From: Algoriphagus ornithinivorans
GTDB taxonomy: Bacteria > Bacteroidota > Bacteroidia > Cytophagales > Cyclobacteriaceae
Length of the DNA stretch: 64,000 bases
Direction of reading: 5' to 3'
NCBI RefSeq assembly: GCF_900115305.1
Contig: NZ_FOVW01000004.1
Coordinates: 1 to 64,000, forward strand
Shown: positions 1 to 8,908 of the stretch, piece after piece
Layout of the letters: every line of letters begins with the position of its first letter
Position numbering within the stretch: the stretch's first letter is position 1
Program-made: the position numbers and the translations under genes
Notes under the pieces: model-generated
What the model was told of the DNA's origin: nothing
Seen by the model: only the letters and a program-made list of their open reading frames with translations
Database searches by the model: none

Positions 1-687
1 TACTGCGGGTGCCGACCAGGAGTAGGTAGTTCCAGCCGGTACCACTCCATTGGTTCCATTGGCAGGAGTCAAAGAAAATGCGCTTCCACTACAAGTTGTT
101 GCTGTCATGTTTGTGACAGCAATATTTGGTGTTACTGATCCATTAAAAGTAAAATCCTGAATAGAAAAGGTCCGAGAGCTATTGTTCGCCCCCCATGCAT
201 AGAGTCTAAAAGTGATTGGTGTTGAAATATTTTGAAAAGCGGCATCACTTAAATTAATTGTTGTACCGTTCCATGTAGGAGATCCAATAGGTGCAACAAA
301 ACCATCTAAACTAGATCTTAGTTGAAAATTATCGATAGAATTATGATTTCTACTGGAAGTATAAACAAAACTAGTTAGGTTGATAAGTCTACAGGAATTT
401 GGTGTTATTGTCCATTCAAAATATTTGTTTGGGTTCAGATTATTGGAATCCCAACCAGAGGCCATGTATTCATCATTTGCATTTTGACCAATTATCCCTG
501 AACCTCTGCCTATCCCTGAAACTGTAATTCCTGAAGTAACAATTTGCCCTGTTGTATATGGGTTACTAGAATTGGGATTCGCTCCCGTTATAGAGTTTGA
601 AAAAATACTTTGCCCATACGCCTCTAACCCGACAAAAATCAGTATAGCTAAAAATAAAGATGTAAGTAGATTTCTCCTCATACTCAT
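1..687 (-). CDS. Secreted surface protein, N-terminal part (cut by left edge)
   Basis: An open frame of 229 codons runs from an ATG at 687 off the left edge; a second ATG at 681 (MRRNLL) is equally usable. The first ~27 residues form a Sec signal peptide (charged start, hydrophobic core with LFLAILIFVG, then EAYGQ). The mature part is rich in Asn, Ser, Thr and Gly, with a probable beta-sandwich (NKYFEWTITP, TFRLYAWGAN) followed by a stretch (ATTCSGSAFSLTP) of the kind seen in PKD/Ig-like repeats of large Bacteroidota exoproteins. A T9SS sorting domain would be expected at the unseen C-terminus. A consensus promoter lies 42-71 bases upstream. Function is unknown; surface adhesin or matrix protein is inference. 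Confidence 0.7.
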   Translation of the reverse strand, partial: MSMRRNLLTSLFLAILIFVGLEAYGQSIFSNSITGANPNSSNPYTTGQIVTSGITVSGIGRGSGIIGQNANDEYMASGWDSNNLNPNKYFEWTITPNSCRLINLTSFVYTSSRNHNSIDNFQLRSSLDGFVAPIGSPTWNGTTINLSDAAFQNISTPITFRLYAWGANNSSRTFSIQDFTFNGSVTPNIAVTNMTATTCSGSAFSLTPANGTNGVVPAGTTYSWSAPAV

Positions 688-728
688 ATCTAGATTAAAA
701 TGTTTTTTAAATCAATAAAAATGCATTT

Positions 729-758
729 CAAATATACTACTTTTTTTGTTGATGTCAA
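729..758 (-). promoter_or_regulatory. Bacteroidota promoter for the left-edge surface gene
   Basis: On the minus strand TTG (756-758) is followed after 19 bases by TATATTTG (729-736), a full match to the Bacteroidota TTG-N~19-TAnnTTTG form. It gives a predicted 5' leader of roughly 35 bases before the ATG at 687. Confidence 0.7.
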
Positions 759-1377
759 GAATGTAAAGGAAATTTGATTTAAATAAATTGTTGAAAATCA
801 GTTATTAATACGTTTCATCTTTGAGAAGAATGAAGAGGCTCTAGACGCCAGAAAATTTCTACTGCATATTTGATTTTACAAAATACATTTTTGGGTAGGC
901 GAGCAAATTATATTCTTTTTTATAGGGCAAAACAGTCGAAAAGTATATTATTTATTTATTTAAACAAAATAAAATATGTAAAAAACTTAGTGATTTATGG
1001 TTAACTTTAAAGTAAGTAAGCTTTCCTGCCAGTAAAAAAGAAAATACGACTTATTATTAGCTCAAAGGAATTGAATTAAGTGGTACCGGTTGCCATTGAT
1101 TAGCGAAGTCGATTTATCCAATCGGTCAAGGAAAGAAAGTATGGAAACTGCAATGATTTCGGATAATCAAAAAAAATTTTTTTCTCCGGGTCTAAAAAGA
1201 GATTGAATAAAATCTTTATTAAAAAAATCATTCAATCTTGAATTATTGTATCAGAAAATTCTCCAAACAAAACTCTGTTATGAATAATTAATTAGTTTGA
1301 TTTTTCAATCTAGTATTTAGCCATATTTACCCATTCAGTATTTTGGCTATTGATTTCTGAACGGTTTTCTTAAGAAA
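759..1377. other. AT-rich non-coding spacer with one repeat relic
   Basis: About 620 bases without a credible gene on either strand. It is AT-rich, with runs of A and T near 1170-1215. The only structure I recognise is the stretch at 1018-1076, which matches a second spacer at 18335-18391 (listed separately). No terminator hairpin for the convergent neighbourhood is obvious. Confidence 0.5.
1018..1076. repeat. Interspersed repeat, copy 1 (about 60 bp)
   Basis: The stretch contains AAATACGACTTATTATTAG and lines up over about 57-60 bases with 18335-18391 (AAATACGGCTTATTGTCAG), with mostly transition differences and a few small gaps. Neither copy codes for anything obvious. It looks like a degenerate intergenic repeat family. 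Confidence 0.5.
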
Positions 1378-2670
1378 TTATTTCCTTAATACCTTAAACT
1401 GCTGATTTTTATCAGCCCAGCTTAAATCAATTAAATAAAGCCCTGCTGGCTGATCGTTAAAATAGCTTTTAACTACCTCCTGCACCTCTGAGATATTTCT
1501 TAAAAATAATGAGGTCCCAAATCCTTTGGAGTTACTGATCCTTAAGATGACTTGTTCCTCCTTCCAATCTTGAGGCTCTCTCCATTCGATTTTAACCTCT
1601 TCCTGTAGGAGAGAAGGATTAGGATACAAAATCCAAGGGTCTTTTCCAGGAATTGCATCTATTTGTACAGCCTTTACGGGGCTATAACTGAAGGTTCCAT
1701 CAAAATCTACCTGCTTAATTCTATAGTAAATATTTCCTGCAGAAACTGGGAGACTCCAGTCTACAAACTCATACTCTACTTCTCCATCCGAGTATCCTTG
1801 ACCTGAAACACTTCCTATAGATGCCCATTCTTGTATGGAATTAAATGATCTTTCAATTTCAAAATGAGAGTTTTCCCATTCTTTCAAAGTTGCCCAGCGG
1901 AGCATAGAAATTCTTGAGTCTGTATTTTTTGCTACAGTGAAATAAGCCAAGTCAATTGGTAATACTCTTAAGTTTAAAAGATCACAGATATCTAAAGTAC
2001 CGTTTGACCAAGTGATGTTTCCCGATGTATTAGAAGCTGGTGGAGTCGTGCCATTACAAACATCATTTCCAGTCCATCCTATTATTTCTAACCCATTTGG
2101 CCCCACTATATCAATATCTGCATCACCGAAATTTAAAGTGGCATTTGGTCCTTGGAGAGTAATCACTACATTATCAAATACGAATTTATCCCTATCGCCT
2201 GATGTTGACCTAGAATCGAAATTAATACTACCTCCATCCTCAATGCAAATAGTAACGTTTTCCATTATATTGAAATATACAAGATTTAATTGCGATCCTG
2301 CACGAACTACGATACAACCATTTTCTATATTAAAAGCTGAATTTTCACCATTGTTAGGCCTGTCCAAAGTCAGCCTAGCACCATTTGATACAACGAGGCC
2401 TCTCAAGGTAAAACTAGAGGCTTGCCAAGTAAATGCAAGGTTTCTATTAAATTCAGCTATTTGATTTGCCAAAAAATTACCTGTACCACCAGTCCATCTG
2501 GATGAATGCAAGCTTCCACTGCCTGAGTTAGTTGATGTGTTTAAAGTAGTACCTGCCCCACTATAAACCCTGGGGGTTCCACAAACGGTACATTGTCCAA
2601 AAGAATTAGAGGGCATAATTCCCGCTAAAGCCATTATTAACCAAATAATAACGCAATAATTACCTTTCAA
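1378..2670 (-). CDS. T9SS-sorted secreted protein with right-handed beta-type passenger
   Basis: This 430-residue protein is probably exported by Sec and then by the type IX system. Residues 1-26 are a signal peptide (CVIIWLIMALAG core, NSFGQ end). Residues ~60-230 are repetitive beta-strand sequence of the pectate-lyase/beta-helix style. Residues ~255-335 resemble a fibronectin-like module common in these proteins (FEIERSFNS, YYRIKQVDFDG). The last ~80 residues (ILYPNPSLL to FKVLRK) are a type A sorting domain. The start is a TTG at 2670, the only start that keeps the signal peptide. The same FEIERS/YRIKQVDFDG plus sorting-domain layout recurs in the surface gene at 29297-32779. Ligand and role are unknown. 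Confidence 0.8.
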   Translation of the reverse strand: MKGNYCVIIWLIMALAGIMPSNSFGQCTVCGTPRVYSGAGTTLNTSTNSGSGSLHSSRWTGGTGNFLANQIAEFNRNLAFTWQASSFTLRGLVVSNGARLTLDRPNNGENSAFNIENGCIVVRAGSQLNLVYFNIMENVTICIEDGGSINFDSRSTSGDRDKFVFDNVVITLQGPNATLNFGDADIDIVGPNGLEIIGWTGNDVCNGTTPPASNTSGNITWSNGTLDICDLLNLRVLPIDLAYFTVAKNTDSRISMLRWATLKEWENSHFEIERSFNSIQEWASIGSVSGQGYSDGEVEYEFVDWSLPVSAGNIYYRIKQVDFDGTFSYSPVKAVQIDAIPGKDPWILYPNPSLLQEEVKIEWREPQDWKEEQVILRISNSKGFGTSLFLRNISEVQEVVKSYFNDQPAGLYLIDLSWADKNQQFKVLRK

Positions 2671-2814
2671 AGTCTCAAGAGTTAGGGTGTGTGGAGAGAT
2701 AAGGACAAAATAACTGCCAAAATTGTTTTCTCAATTTGATAAAAAGCAAAAAATTGACACTCAACATCAAAAAAATAAGTACAGACACAATAATCCTGTA
2801 TGTTGAAAAATAAA

Positions 2815-2848
2815 AAACCATCCCTCAATCAATAAGGGATGGTTTAAA
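2815..2848 (-). terminator. Intrinsic terminator downstream of rho
   Basis: An 11-base perfect inverted repeat (AAACCATCCCT / AGGGATGGTTT) with a short loop lies just downstream of the rho stop codon, followed on the minus strand by a T-rich run. Confidence 0.8.
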
Positions 2849-2890
2849 ATTTTTCCAGATTTTGGAATTTTGATCTTTTATTTGGAATGA

Positions 2891-4666
2891 TTAGCCATTC
2901 ATACTGATCAAAAACTCAGCATTGTCACGGGTACCTTTCATACGCTGAAGCAGGAATTCCATAGACTCCTGAGAGGTCATATCGCTCATCAGTTTTCTCA
3001 AAATCCAAACTCTTTGCATTTCTTCTCTATCCATCAATAAGTCCTCTCGTCTCGTGCCTGAGCTAAGTACATCAATAGCCGGATAAATTCTTCGATTAGC
3101 AAGCTTACGATCCAAGGCCAACTCCATATTACCGGTACCTTTGAATTCCTCAAATATTACCTCATCCATCTTAGAACCTGTCTCCACAAGGGCGGTCGCG
3201 ATGATAGTCAAAGAACCTCCGTTCTCAACATTTCTCGCAGCACCAAAGAATCTTTTTGGTTTGTGCAATGCATTGGCATCCACACCACCGGAAAGGATCT
3301 TTCCTGAACTTGGAACTACTGTATTGTGCGCTCTGGCTAATCTGGTGATTGAATCCAATAGAATTACTACATCGTGTCCAACTTCCACCATTCTCTTGGC
3401 TTTTTCCAAAACGATATTGGATACTTTCACGTGCCTGTCTGCAGTCTCATCAAATGTGGAGGAAATCACTTCAGCACGCACAGACCTAGCCATATCAGTC
3501 ACCTCTTCAGGACGCTCGTCAATCAATAAGATCATCAGGTGAACTTCAGGATGGTTTTGTGTGATAGCGTTGGCTATTTGCTGTAATAAAACCGTCTTAC
3601 CAGTTTTAGGTTGAGCTACAATCATCCCTCTTTGTCCTTTTCCAATAGGAGCAAACAAATCCAAAATTCTGGTGGAATACCCGTCAGATTTGGTGGATAG
3701 ATTTAATCTTTCTTCTGGGAATAATGGGGTAAGATATTCGAATGGAACTCTGTCTCGGATTTCATCCGTGGTTTTCCCGTTAACAGTTCCTATTTTAAGT
3801 AAAGCAAAATATTTCTCACCTTCTTTGGGAGGTCTGATGGATCCTTTGATATGATCTCCTGTCTTAAGGCCAAAAAGTTTGATTTGACTTGGAGATACAT
3901 AGATATCATCTGGAGACGCCAAGTAATTATAATCTAAAGAGCGAAGGAAACCATATCCTTCTTGCATCATTTCCAGAACCCCCTCGTTTTCGATTACTCC
4001 ATCAAATTCTCTAGGGCTTACAAAAGGTTTTTTTCTATTGCTAGAAACAGTTTCAGCTGCCGGAGCCATTACCTCATCCTGAGATTTGAAGTTTTTTCTT
4101 TTAGGAAGTTCAACTTCAGCCTCCGGTTTGGGATCCCTTTGCTTGGATTCTTGTGCTTTTGGCTTTTCTTCAGTATCTGTGTCTTCGGAGACATTTACTT
4201 CTTCAAAAACCTTTCTTCTTGGACGGAAAGTCTTGTTTTCTTTTTCCTCAGCAGGCTTGTCCTGAGATTCTTTCTTTTCAGCTTTTACAGGCTCTGCTTC
4301 CTTTTTAGGTCTAGGCTCTGGGTTGTGTTTTGGCTTTTCAGCTTTTTCAACCTTTTTTGATTCTTCTTCCGCCTGAATTTCAGTTACGTTCTGTCTTCTA
4401 AACTTAGGCTTGAATTCAGGTTCTTCTTTACTTTCAGGTTTTCCAGACTTCTTTTCTTCTGGTTGGGAAGCTGCAGGCTCTTGAGCTTCTGCGAGGGAGG
4501 GCTTTTTCTTAGGGAGGGCTTGCTCTGGGGTGATTGCTTGTTGATCCAAAATGGCGTAGACTAATTCGTCTTTTTTGAGTGATTTGTGGTTTTTAACACC
4601 TAACTCTTCAGCGATCTCCTTCAGTTCAGATAAAAGCCTGATTCTGAGTTCTTCTATGTTGTACAT
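2891..4666 (-). CDS. rho: Transcription termination factor Rho, long N-terminal insertion
   Basis: Rho is the hexameric RNA helicase that ends untranslated transcripts. With the start at ATG 4666 ([16 protein letters not shown]) it has 591 residues. The order is: Rho N-terminal helical domain (~1-45), a Lys/Glu/Pro-rich low-complexity linker (~54-219), an OB-fold RNA-binding domain (~220-300) and the RecA-like motor with Walker A QPKTGKT (~352-358) and Walker B DVVILLDS (~432-439). The open frame extends 39 codons further upstream, but that part does not look like Rho, so the internal ATG is preferred. The linker makes it much longer than the ~420-residue E. coli protein; such inserts are known in Bacteroidota and Actinobacteria. 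Confidence 0.96.
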   Translation of the reverse strand: MYNIEELRIRLLSELKEIAEELGVKNHKSLKKDELVYAILDQQAITPEQALPKKKPSLAEAQEPAASQPEEKKSGKPESKEEPEFKPKFRRQNVTEIQAEEESKKVEKAEKPKHNPEPRPKKEAEPVKAEKKESQDKPAEEKENKTFRPRRKVFEEVNVSEDTDTEEKPKAQESKQRDPKPEAEVELPKRKNFKSQDEVMAPAAETVSSNRKKPFVSPREFDGVIENEGVLEMMQEGYGFLRSLDYNYLASPDDIYVSPSQIKLFGLKTGDHIKGSIRPPKEGEKYFALLKIGTVNGKTTDEIRDRVPFEYLTPLFPEERLNLSTKSDGYSTRILDLFAPIGKGQRGMIVAQPKTGKTVLLQQIANAITQNHPEVHLMILLIDERPEEVTDMARSVRAEVISSTFDETADRHVKVSNIVLEKAKRMVEVGHDVVILLDSITRLARAHNTVVPSSGKILSGGVDANALHKPKRFFGAARNVENGGSLTIIATALVETGSKMDEVIFEEFKGTGNMELALDRKLANRRIYPAIDVLSSGTRREDLLMDREEMQRVWILRKLMSDMTSQESMEFLLQRMKGTRDNAEFLISMNG

Positions 4667-4869
4667 AAAGAGAGTATGAAATAAATAATTTGTGGTAAAA
4701 TGCGAATATGGAATCGTGGATGATTTTCTGAGCAAAAAAGGTCTGCAGGAAAAACTCAAGTCAAAGTGGGCTGACTTGCTCATTCACGGTGATAGCACAA
4801 TATTAAGCCTTCCAATTTTAATACGCAAATTTTTGGCAATACAAGCAGAAATAAATAAGGACTTTTTGA

Positions 4870-5559
4870 TCAAGCCATCAGTTGCCGGAGAATAGCCATT
4901 GATTTCCAGGGACTTGAATTATCGAGTTGCTCACTGAAAAAATTGAGTAAATAGTCCAATAATTTTCTCCTGATTTGAATTCCTGCCTTAAAATCGCATA
5001 GAAAACCTTCCTCAATCAACTTTTCCAAATATTCATGGACTAAGGGTAACTCTTCTGGACTGAAGGGAAGGGTTCTGCTTTCTTCCAAATAATCTGAGGC
5101 TATTTCCGGACCGAAACCCAGATAGTTGGCTTCTTGAATTAAAAAAACCAAAGGGAAGTGCTTGATATCAATATTTTTTTGGTCCAACTGCTTCAGGCTA
5201 CTTTTTAAAAAGTCGAAGAGCCACTCGTTTTGATAGTTTTCATAGAGAGTCTTGGAACAAACCTCCGCCATAAACATCAAAATGCCGGACCGTACGAAGT
5301 CAAAAGGGATTAGCTGATAGGCATAATCTATTTTTGCTTCCGAAATTCTCTGCAACCCAGCTCCTTCTTTTTCATATACAACCAAATCCAAAAGGGTCAT
5401 GGGTTGATATAAGGCTGCTTTTGATTTGGCTCCCTGGGTTCTTACTCCATTAATAATATAGGATTTAAGACCTAATTCACGGCTGAAGATTTTGACAATG
5501 ATGCTGCTTTCCTTGTAGCGAATGGCACTCAATACAACTCCCTCTGTCTTCTTCAGCAT
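4870..5559 (-). CDS. recO: DNA repair protein RecO
   Basis: RecO mediates RecA loading on gapped DNA together with RecR and anneals strands. The 229-residue protein starts MLKKTEGVVLSAIRY, the usual RecO OB-fold opening, followed by KIFSRELGL and a helical C-terminal half (~85-229). The zinc-binding cysteines found in some RecO proteins are absent, which is common in this phylum. It sits 8 bases downstream of tdk on the same strand, so it may be co-transcribed with it; rho follows after a 203-base gap that probably holds its own promoter. Confidence 0.92.
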   Translation of the reverse strand: MLKKTEGVVLSAIRYKESSIIVKIFSRELGLKSYIINGVRTQGAKSKAALYQPMTLLDLVVYEKEGAGLQRISEAKIDYAYQLIPFDFVRSGILMFMAEVCSKTLYENYQNEWLFDFLKSSLKQLDQKNIDIKHFPLVFLIQEANYLGFGPEIASDYLEESRTLPFSPEELPLVHEYLEKLIEEGFLCDFKAGIQIRRKLLDYLLNFFSEQLDNSSPWKSMAILRQLMA

Positions 5560-5567
5560 TTTGCTTT

Positions 5568-6152
5568 TTATTTTTTGTCCTCAAAAAAGCACTTTCTGCA
5601 TCTCGCCTCGTAACTGTCTTTTTCGCCTAACATTACCTTTTGCCTGGCATCTGAAAGACGCAAGGAAAAAGCTGCCAAGTCGCCACATTTCATGCAGATG
5701 GCATGAACCTTTGTGACAAATTCTGCAACTGCCATCAATTTGGGCATAGGCTCAAAGGGCAAGCCTTCAAAATCCATATCCAATCCTGCTAGAATCACTC
5801 TTTTTCCCTGATTGGCTAATTTTTGTGCAACACTGACAATCTGATCATCAAAAAATTGAACCTCATCTATCCCTACCACATCACAATTGCCACTGAGTAA
5901 TAATATGTCTTCGGCGAAATTTACCGGAGTGGAACGTATGCTATTCTCATTATGAGAAACCACATCCTCCTCATGATATCGTTTATCAATACTAGGCTTA
6001 AAAATCTCAACTTTTTGTCTTGCTATTTTTGCTCTGTTTAATCGTCGGATCAACTCTTCAGTTTTTCCTGAAAACATGGACCCACAAATTACTTCAATCT
6101 GACCTTTTTTCTCAGGGTTGTTTTTTCTGCCTATGGAAGGTTCTATGAACAT
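5568..6152 (-). CDS. tdk: Thymidine kinase (type II)
   Basis: This cytosolic enzyme phosphorylates thymidine to dTMP with ATP in pyrimidine salvage. In its 194 residues I see the P-loop GSMFSGKT (24-31), the Walker B-like GIDEVQFF (~94-101) and the structural zinc site made by C153/C156 and C185/C188. The length is typical of the tetrameric bacterial family. The start is the ATG at 6152; it follows the ferredoxin gene by 2 bases and precedes recO by 8, a compact minus-strand run. Confidence 0.95.
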   Translation of the reverse strand: MFIEPSIGRKNNPEKKGQIEVICGSMFSGKTEELIRRLNRAKIARQKVEIFKPSIDKRYHEEDVVSHNENSIRSTPVNFAEDILLLSGNCDVVGIDEVQFFDDQIVSVAQKLANQGKRVILAGLDMDFEGLPFEPMPKLMAVAEFVTKVHAICMKCGDLAAFSLRLSDARQKVMLGEKDSYEARCRKCFFEDKK

Positions 6153-6154
6153 GC

Positions 6155-6481
6155 CTACTCGCTATATTCTACGTGAGGAAACTTATTGATTTCAGCTACT
6201 TTTATTCGCAGCTCACCTTTTTCTAAAATGGACTGGCAAGATAATCGTTCGTTGGCTCTTAATCGGTTTTGTTTCCGATAAAAAAGTTCTCGCTCGTTGG
6301 GATCATTAAGATTTTCCATTCCGGACAAGACTATCATTTTACAACTGGTACATCTTCCTTTTTTCCCACAGGCATGCATCCAGTCAATATTATTTTCATG
6401 AATTAATTCAATAACTTTACGATCACTTGCCTCGGAATTAATTTTACGATTAAATAGGTTTTCTATGACTATTCTGGGCAT
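6155..6481 (-). CDS. 2Fe-2S ferredoxin
   Basis: A 108-residue ferredoxin with one 2Fe-2S cluster. The ligand pattern is C-x5-C-x2-C in [12 protein letters not shown], with the fourth Cys in RLSCQ about 35 residues on. The frame can be extended to a TTG at 6514, but the ATG at 6481 ([10 protein letters not shown]) gives the natural first beta strand and avoids overlap with the divergent gene starting at 6514. Its redox partner is not evident from the context; tdk lies 2 bases downstream. It is a vertebrate/plant-type fold rather than a bacterial 4Fe-4S ferredoxin. Confidence 0.85.
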   Translation of the reverse strand: MPRIVIENLFNRKINSEASDRKVIELIHENNIDWMHACGKKGRCTSCKMIVLSGMENLNDPNERELFYRKQNRLRANERLSCQSILEKGELRIKVAEINKFPHVEYSE

Positions 6482-6513
6482 TTCTTCGTTGACTTTTGTA
6501 AACGCTATCCTCA

Positions 6514-7626
6514 ATGACAGTTCAAATTAACAGCAATTATTTAGAAAAATATGCCGAAGAGTACGCCACAATAGTTTGTGAGCGCTATTATTCGGGAAAA
6601 CAGTTTATCACAGGTCAGGATATCATCCAGTTAACCAGCTCCATTCAGGTTAACTTTTTCGTGATCAAAAGGCTATTTGAGCTTTGGCAGGAAGAATTAA
6701 ATAAGCTCAAGAGTAATCCCTATTTTGATTACAGAGATATCAGCGTTCATGAAGCTTTGACTCAATTCATGAATGTGCTTTCCAGAAGAATCAAAGTGGA
6801 AAAAGGTCATCTTCAGCCACTGGTGAAGCATGCTTTAATGCAGTCAGTTCAGGTTGCAACAGATCCTGTTTCATTTTATCAAAAAGAAATAGACAAAGCC
6901 CCTTCTGGCAAAATCAATGAATACTTAAAAGAGAACAAGAAGTATTACAAGTGGAATGCTCAGGTAATATCTTTTTTGATTGATAAGGCTGGATTCGGAC
7001 ATGACGAGTCTGCTTACAAAAGAGCAATTGCTGCAAATTATCAGGTGATTTCTGAAAATTTGGAATCAGTTAATTTATTGATTGCGACTCTGGGTGATGT
7101 TAAGGCTTTTGACCTCGACGCCTATCTGATACAAAATGACACACCAGCTAGTTTGGAAAAAGAACCCGAGCAAGAGGTGTCAAATAAAGAAGAGAGTTCA
7201 TTTTTTGATGAAGTAGAGAAAGATACCACTCCGTCTCCAGAGACTCCAGTCAAAACTGAGATCAAAGAAGAACCTAAAGCGGTTGTCACCATGGAAAGAC
7301 CAAAACCGTCAAGTGCTTCCTCTTCCATCAGTGCATCAGAATTGAAGCATAGATTCTCAGCCGAAACTTACAGAGGGATGAAAGGAGTGATTGGTGAATT
7401 GTCTGAAGGATTGGCAATCAATCAGCGCTTTATGTTTACCAAGGAATTGTTTGATGGAAATGCTGACCTCTTGAGCCATGCTTTGAAATCTATCGACAAC
7501 TGCAATTCCTTCGATCAGGCGATTGAATTGATCAATCAGCGTTATGTCAGTGAATTGGGTTGGGAAGGCTCCAGCGAAGAAGTTCAGGAGTTTCTCCAGC
7601 TAGTTTACAGAAGGTTTCTGGATTAA
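6514..7626 (+). CDS. Conserved Bacteroidota protein of unknown function
   Basis: A 370-residue soluble protein without signal peptide or membrane segment. Residues 1-200 are helical (KYAEEYATIVCERYY, VNFFVIKRLFELWQEEL). Residues ~205-275 are an acidic, Ser/Pro-rich linker. The last ~85 residues include LAINQRFMFTKELFDG and a following helix pair, a motif I recognise from many uncharacterised Bacteroidota proteins. It starts 32 bases from the divergent ferredoxin ATG and ends 7 bases before the convergent rodA stop. No function can be assigned; the layout of helical domain, flexible linker and small C-terminal module suggests a scaffolding or binding role, which is only inference. Confidence 0.75.
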   Translation: MTVQINSNYLEKYAEEYATIVCERYYSGKQFITGQDIIQLTSSIQVNFFVIKRLFELWQEELNKLKSNPYFDYRDISVHEALTQFMNVLSRRIKVEKGHLQPLVKHALMQSVQVATDPVSFYQKEIDKAPSGKINEYLKENKKYYKWNAQVISFLIDKAGFGHDESAYKRAIAANYQVISENLESVNLLIATLGDVKAFDLDAYLIQNDTPASLEKEPEQEVSNKEESSFFDEVEKDTTPSPETPVKTEIKEEPKAVVTMERPKPSSASSSISASELKHRFSAETYRGMKGVIGELSEGLAINQRFMFTKELFDGNADLLSHALKSIDNCNSFDQAIELINQRYVSELGWEGSSEEVQEFLQLVYRRFLD

Positions 7627-7633
7627 AAATTGA

Positions 7634-8908
7634 TCAATTGATTCTTCCAAGCTGCTGAGCTCTGGAAGAATCAAGCTTGATAAAAATAAACAGCAATACA
7701 GTAAAAGACCAAAGGGAAGAACCACCATAGCTAAAGAAAGGCAATGGGATTCCTACTACCGGGAAAAGCCCGATGGTCATAGCTATATTGATCATAAAAT
7801 GGAATAGCAGGATAGAAATCACAGAGTATCCGTAGATTCTTGAGAATCTTGTTTTTTGGCGCTCTGCCATGACTACCAAGCGGTAAAGTATGGCAAGAAA
7901 GAGTAAAATCACCACTAAGCTTCCAATCCATCCAAACTCTTCTCCCAGAGTACAGAAGATAAAGTCAGTATGTTGTTCAGGAACGAAGTCAAATTTGGTC
8001 TGCGTACCCTGCAAATACCCTTTACCCCATAGTCCACCGGATCCAATAGCAATTTTGGACTGAGTTACATTCCAACCTACACCCAAAGGATCCAAATCTG
8101 GGTTGAATAAAACCATTATTCGGTTTTGCTGGTGCTCCGGAAGCTTAGACACAACGAAGTCTATACTGTAGCTATATGCAATTGCTCCAAGGCCAATTAA
8201 GGAAAAAGCGACAATTCTCTGCCAGGATTTTTTGCCCAATAAAATCAAAAAGATTACGAGGGCGGTAATTCCGAATACGATATAAATGTTCTCTTTTATT
8301 CCCAGAGAAAGTAGACTCAAAGCAATAAATCCTAGACCTAAAATATAGTATCGCTGTGGAAGTCCCTCTCTGTAAAACATGATTAGAAAGGAAAAGTAAA
8401 CCATCGCAGTACCTGTATCCGGTTGTAAAAGGATTAAAAGTACAGGTAGCATAAGCACTCCGAATGCTACTAGCTGATTTTTAGTCTTAGAGAGATCAAA
8501 AGTGGGTCGCTCCATGATTTTTGCCAGAGCAAGTGCAGTAGCAAATTTTGCAAATTCCCCGGGTTGAATTCTAAATGATCCAAACCCTATGGACAGAGTT
8601 TGGCCATTCACTTCTTTCCCAAAAAATGGAGTGACTATCAGAATCCCTATGAATATGAGGTAAATGATGATGGATAGATTTTCAAATAACCTATGGTCTG
8701 CGACCATAATTACTGTAATCAGGGCGATTGCAGTGAAAATCCATACCAACTGCATTCCGGAATTAATCGAAAAATCGAAAATGCTTTTCTCAGCCTGGCC
8801 ATCATATACAGCAGCATAGATATTGAACCAACCGATCATTACTAAAGCAAAGTATAGTAATACGGTCACCCAATCGACCCGGTTGATATGGATATCAGAC
8901 TCTCTCAT
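7634..8908 (-). CDS. rodA: Rod-shape peptidoglycan glycosyltransferase RodA
   Basis: RodA polymerises lipid II into glycan strands during side-wall growth, paired with PBP2. The 424-residue SEDS protein has about ten membrane helices, the family signatures RIQPGEFAK and LLQPDTGTAMVY, the FVPEQHTDFIF loop and the C-terminal PFFSYGGSS. It is the last gene of mreB-mreC-mreD-mrdA-rodA and starts directly after the mrdA stop codon, as expected for two enzymes that act as one complex. Confidence 0.95.
   Translation of the reverse strand: MRESDIHINRVDWVTVLLYFALVMIGWFNIYAAVYDGQAEKSIFDFSINSGMQLVWIFTAIALITVIMVADHRLFENLSIIIYLIFIGILIVTPFFGKEVNGQTLSIGFGSFRIQPGEFAKFATALALAKIMERPTFDLSKTKNQLVAFGVLMLPVLLILLQPDTGTAMVYFSFLIMFYREGLPQRYYILGLGFIALSLLSLGIKENIYIVFGITALVIFLILLGKKSWQRIVAFSLIGLGAIAYSYSIDFVVSKLPEHQQNRIMVLFNPDLDPLGVGWNVTQSKIAIGSGGLWGKGYLQGTQTKFDFVPEQHTDFIFCTLGEEFGWIGSLVVILLFLAILYRLVVMAERQKTRFSRIYGYSVISILLFHFMINIAMTIGLFPVVGIPLPFFSYGGSSLWSFTVLLFIFIKLDSSRAQQLGRIN

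Noticed and set aside
3962..4360. A 132-codon plus-strand open frame opposite the rho linker
   Set aside because: It is antisense to the low-complexity Lys/Glu coding region; its Phe/Ser/Leu-rich translation is the expected mirror of AAR/GAR codons and has no start context.
4667..4783. N-terminal extension of Rho in the same frame
   Set aside because: The added 39 residues do not resemble Rho; the ATG at 4666 gives the conserved N-terminus.
7628..7639. AATTGATCAATT palindrome between the hypothetical gene and rodA
   Set aside because: Too short and AT-rich, without a T run; overlaps the rodA stop region and is likely chance.
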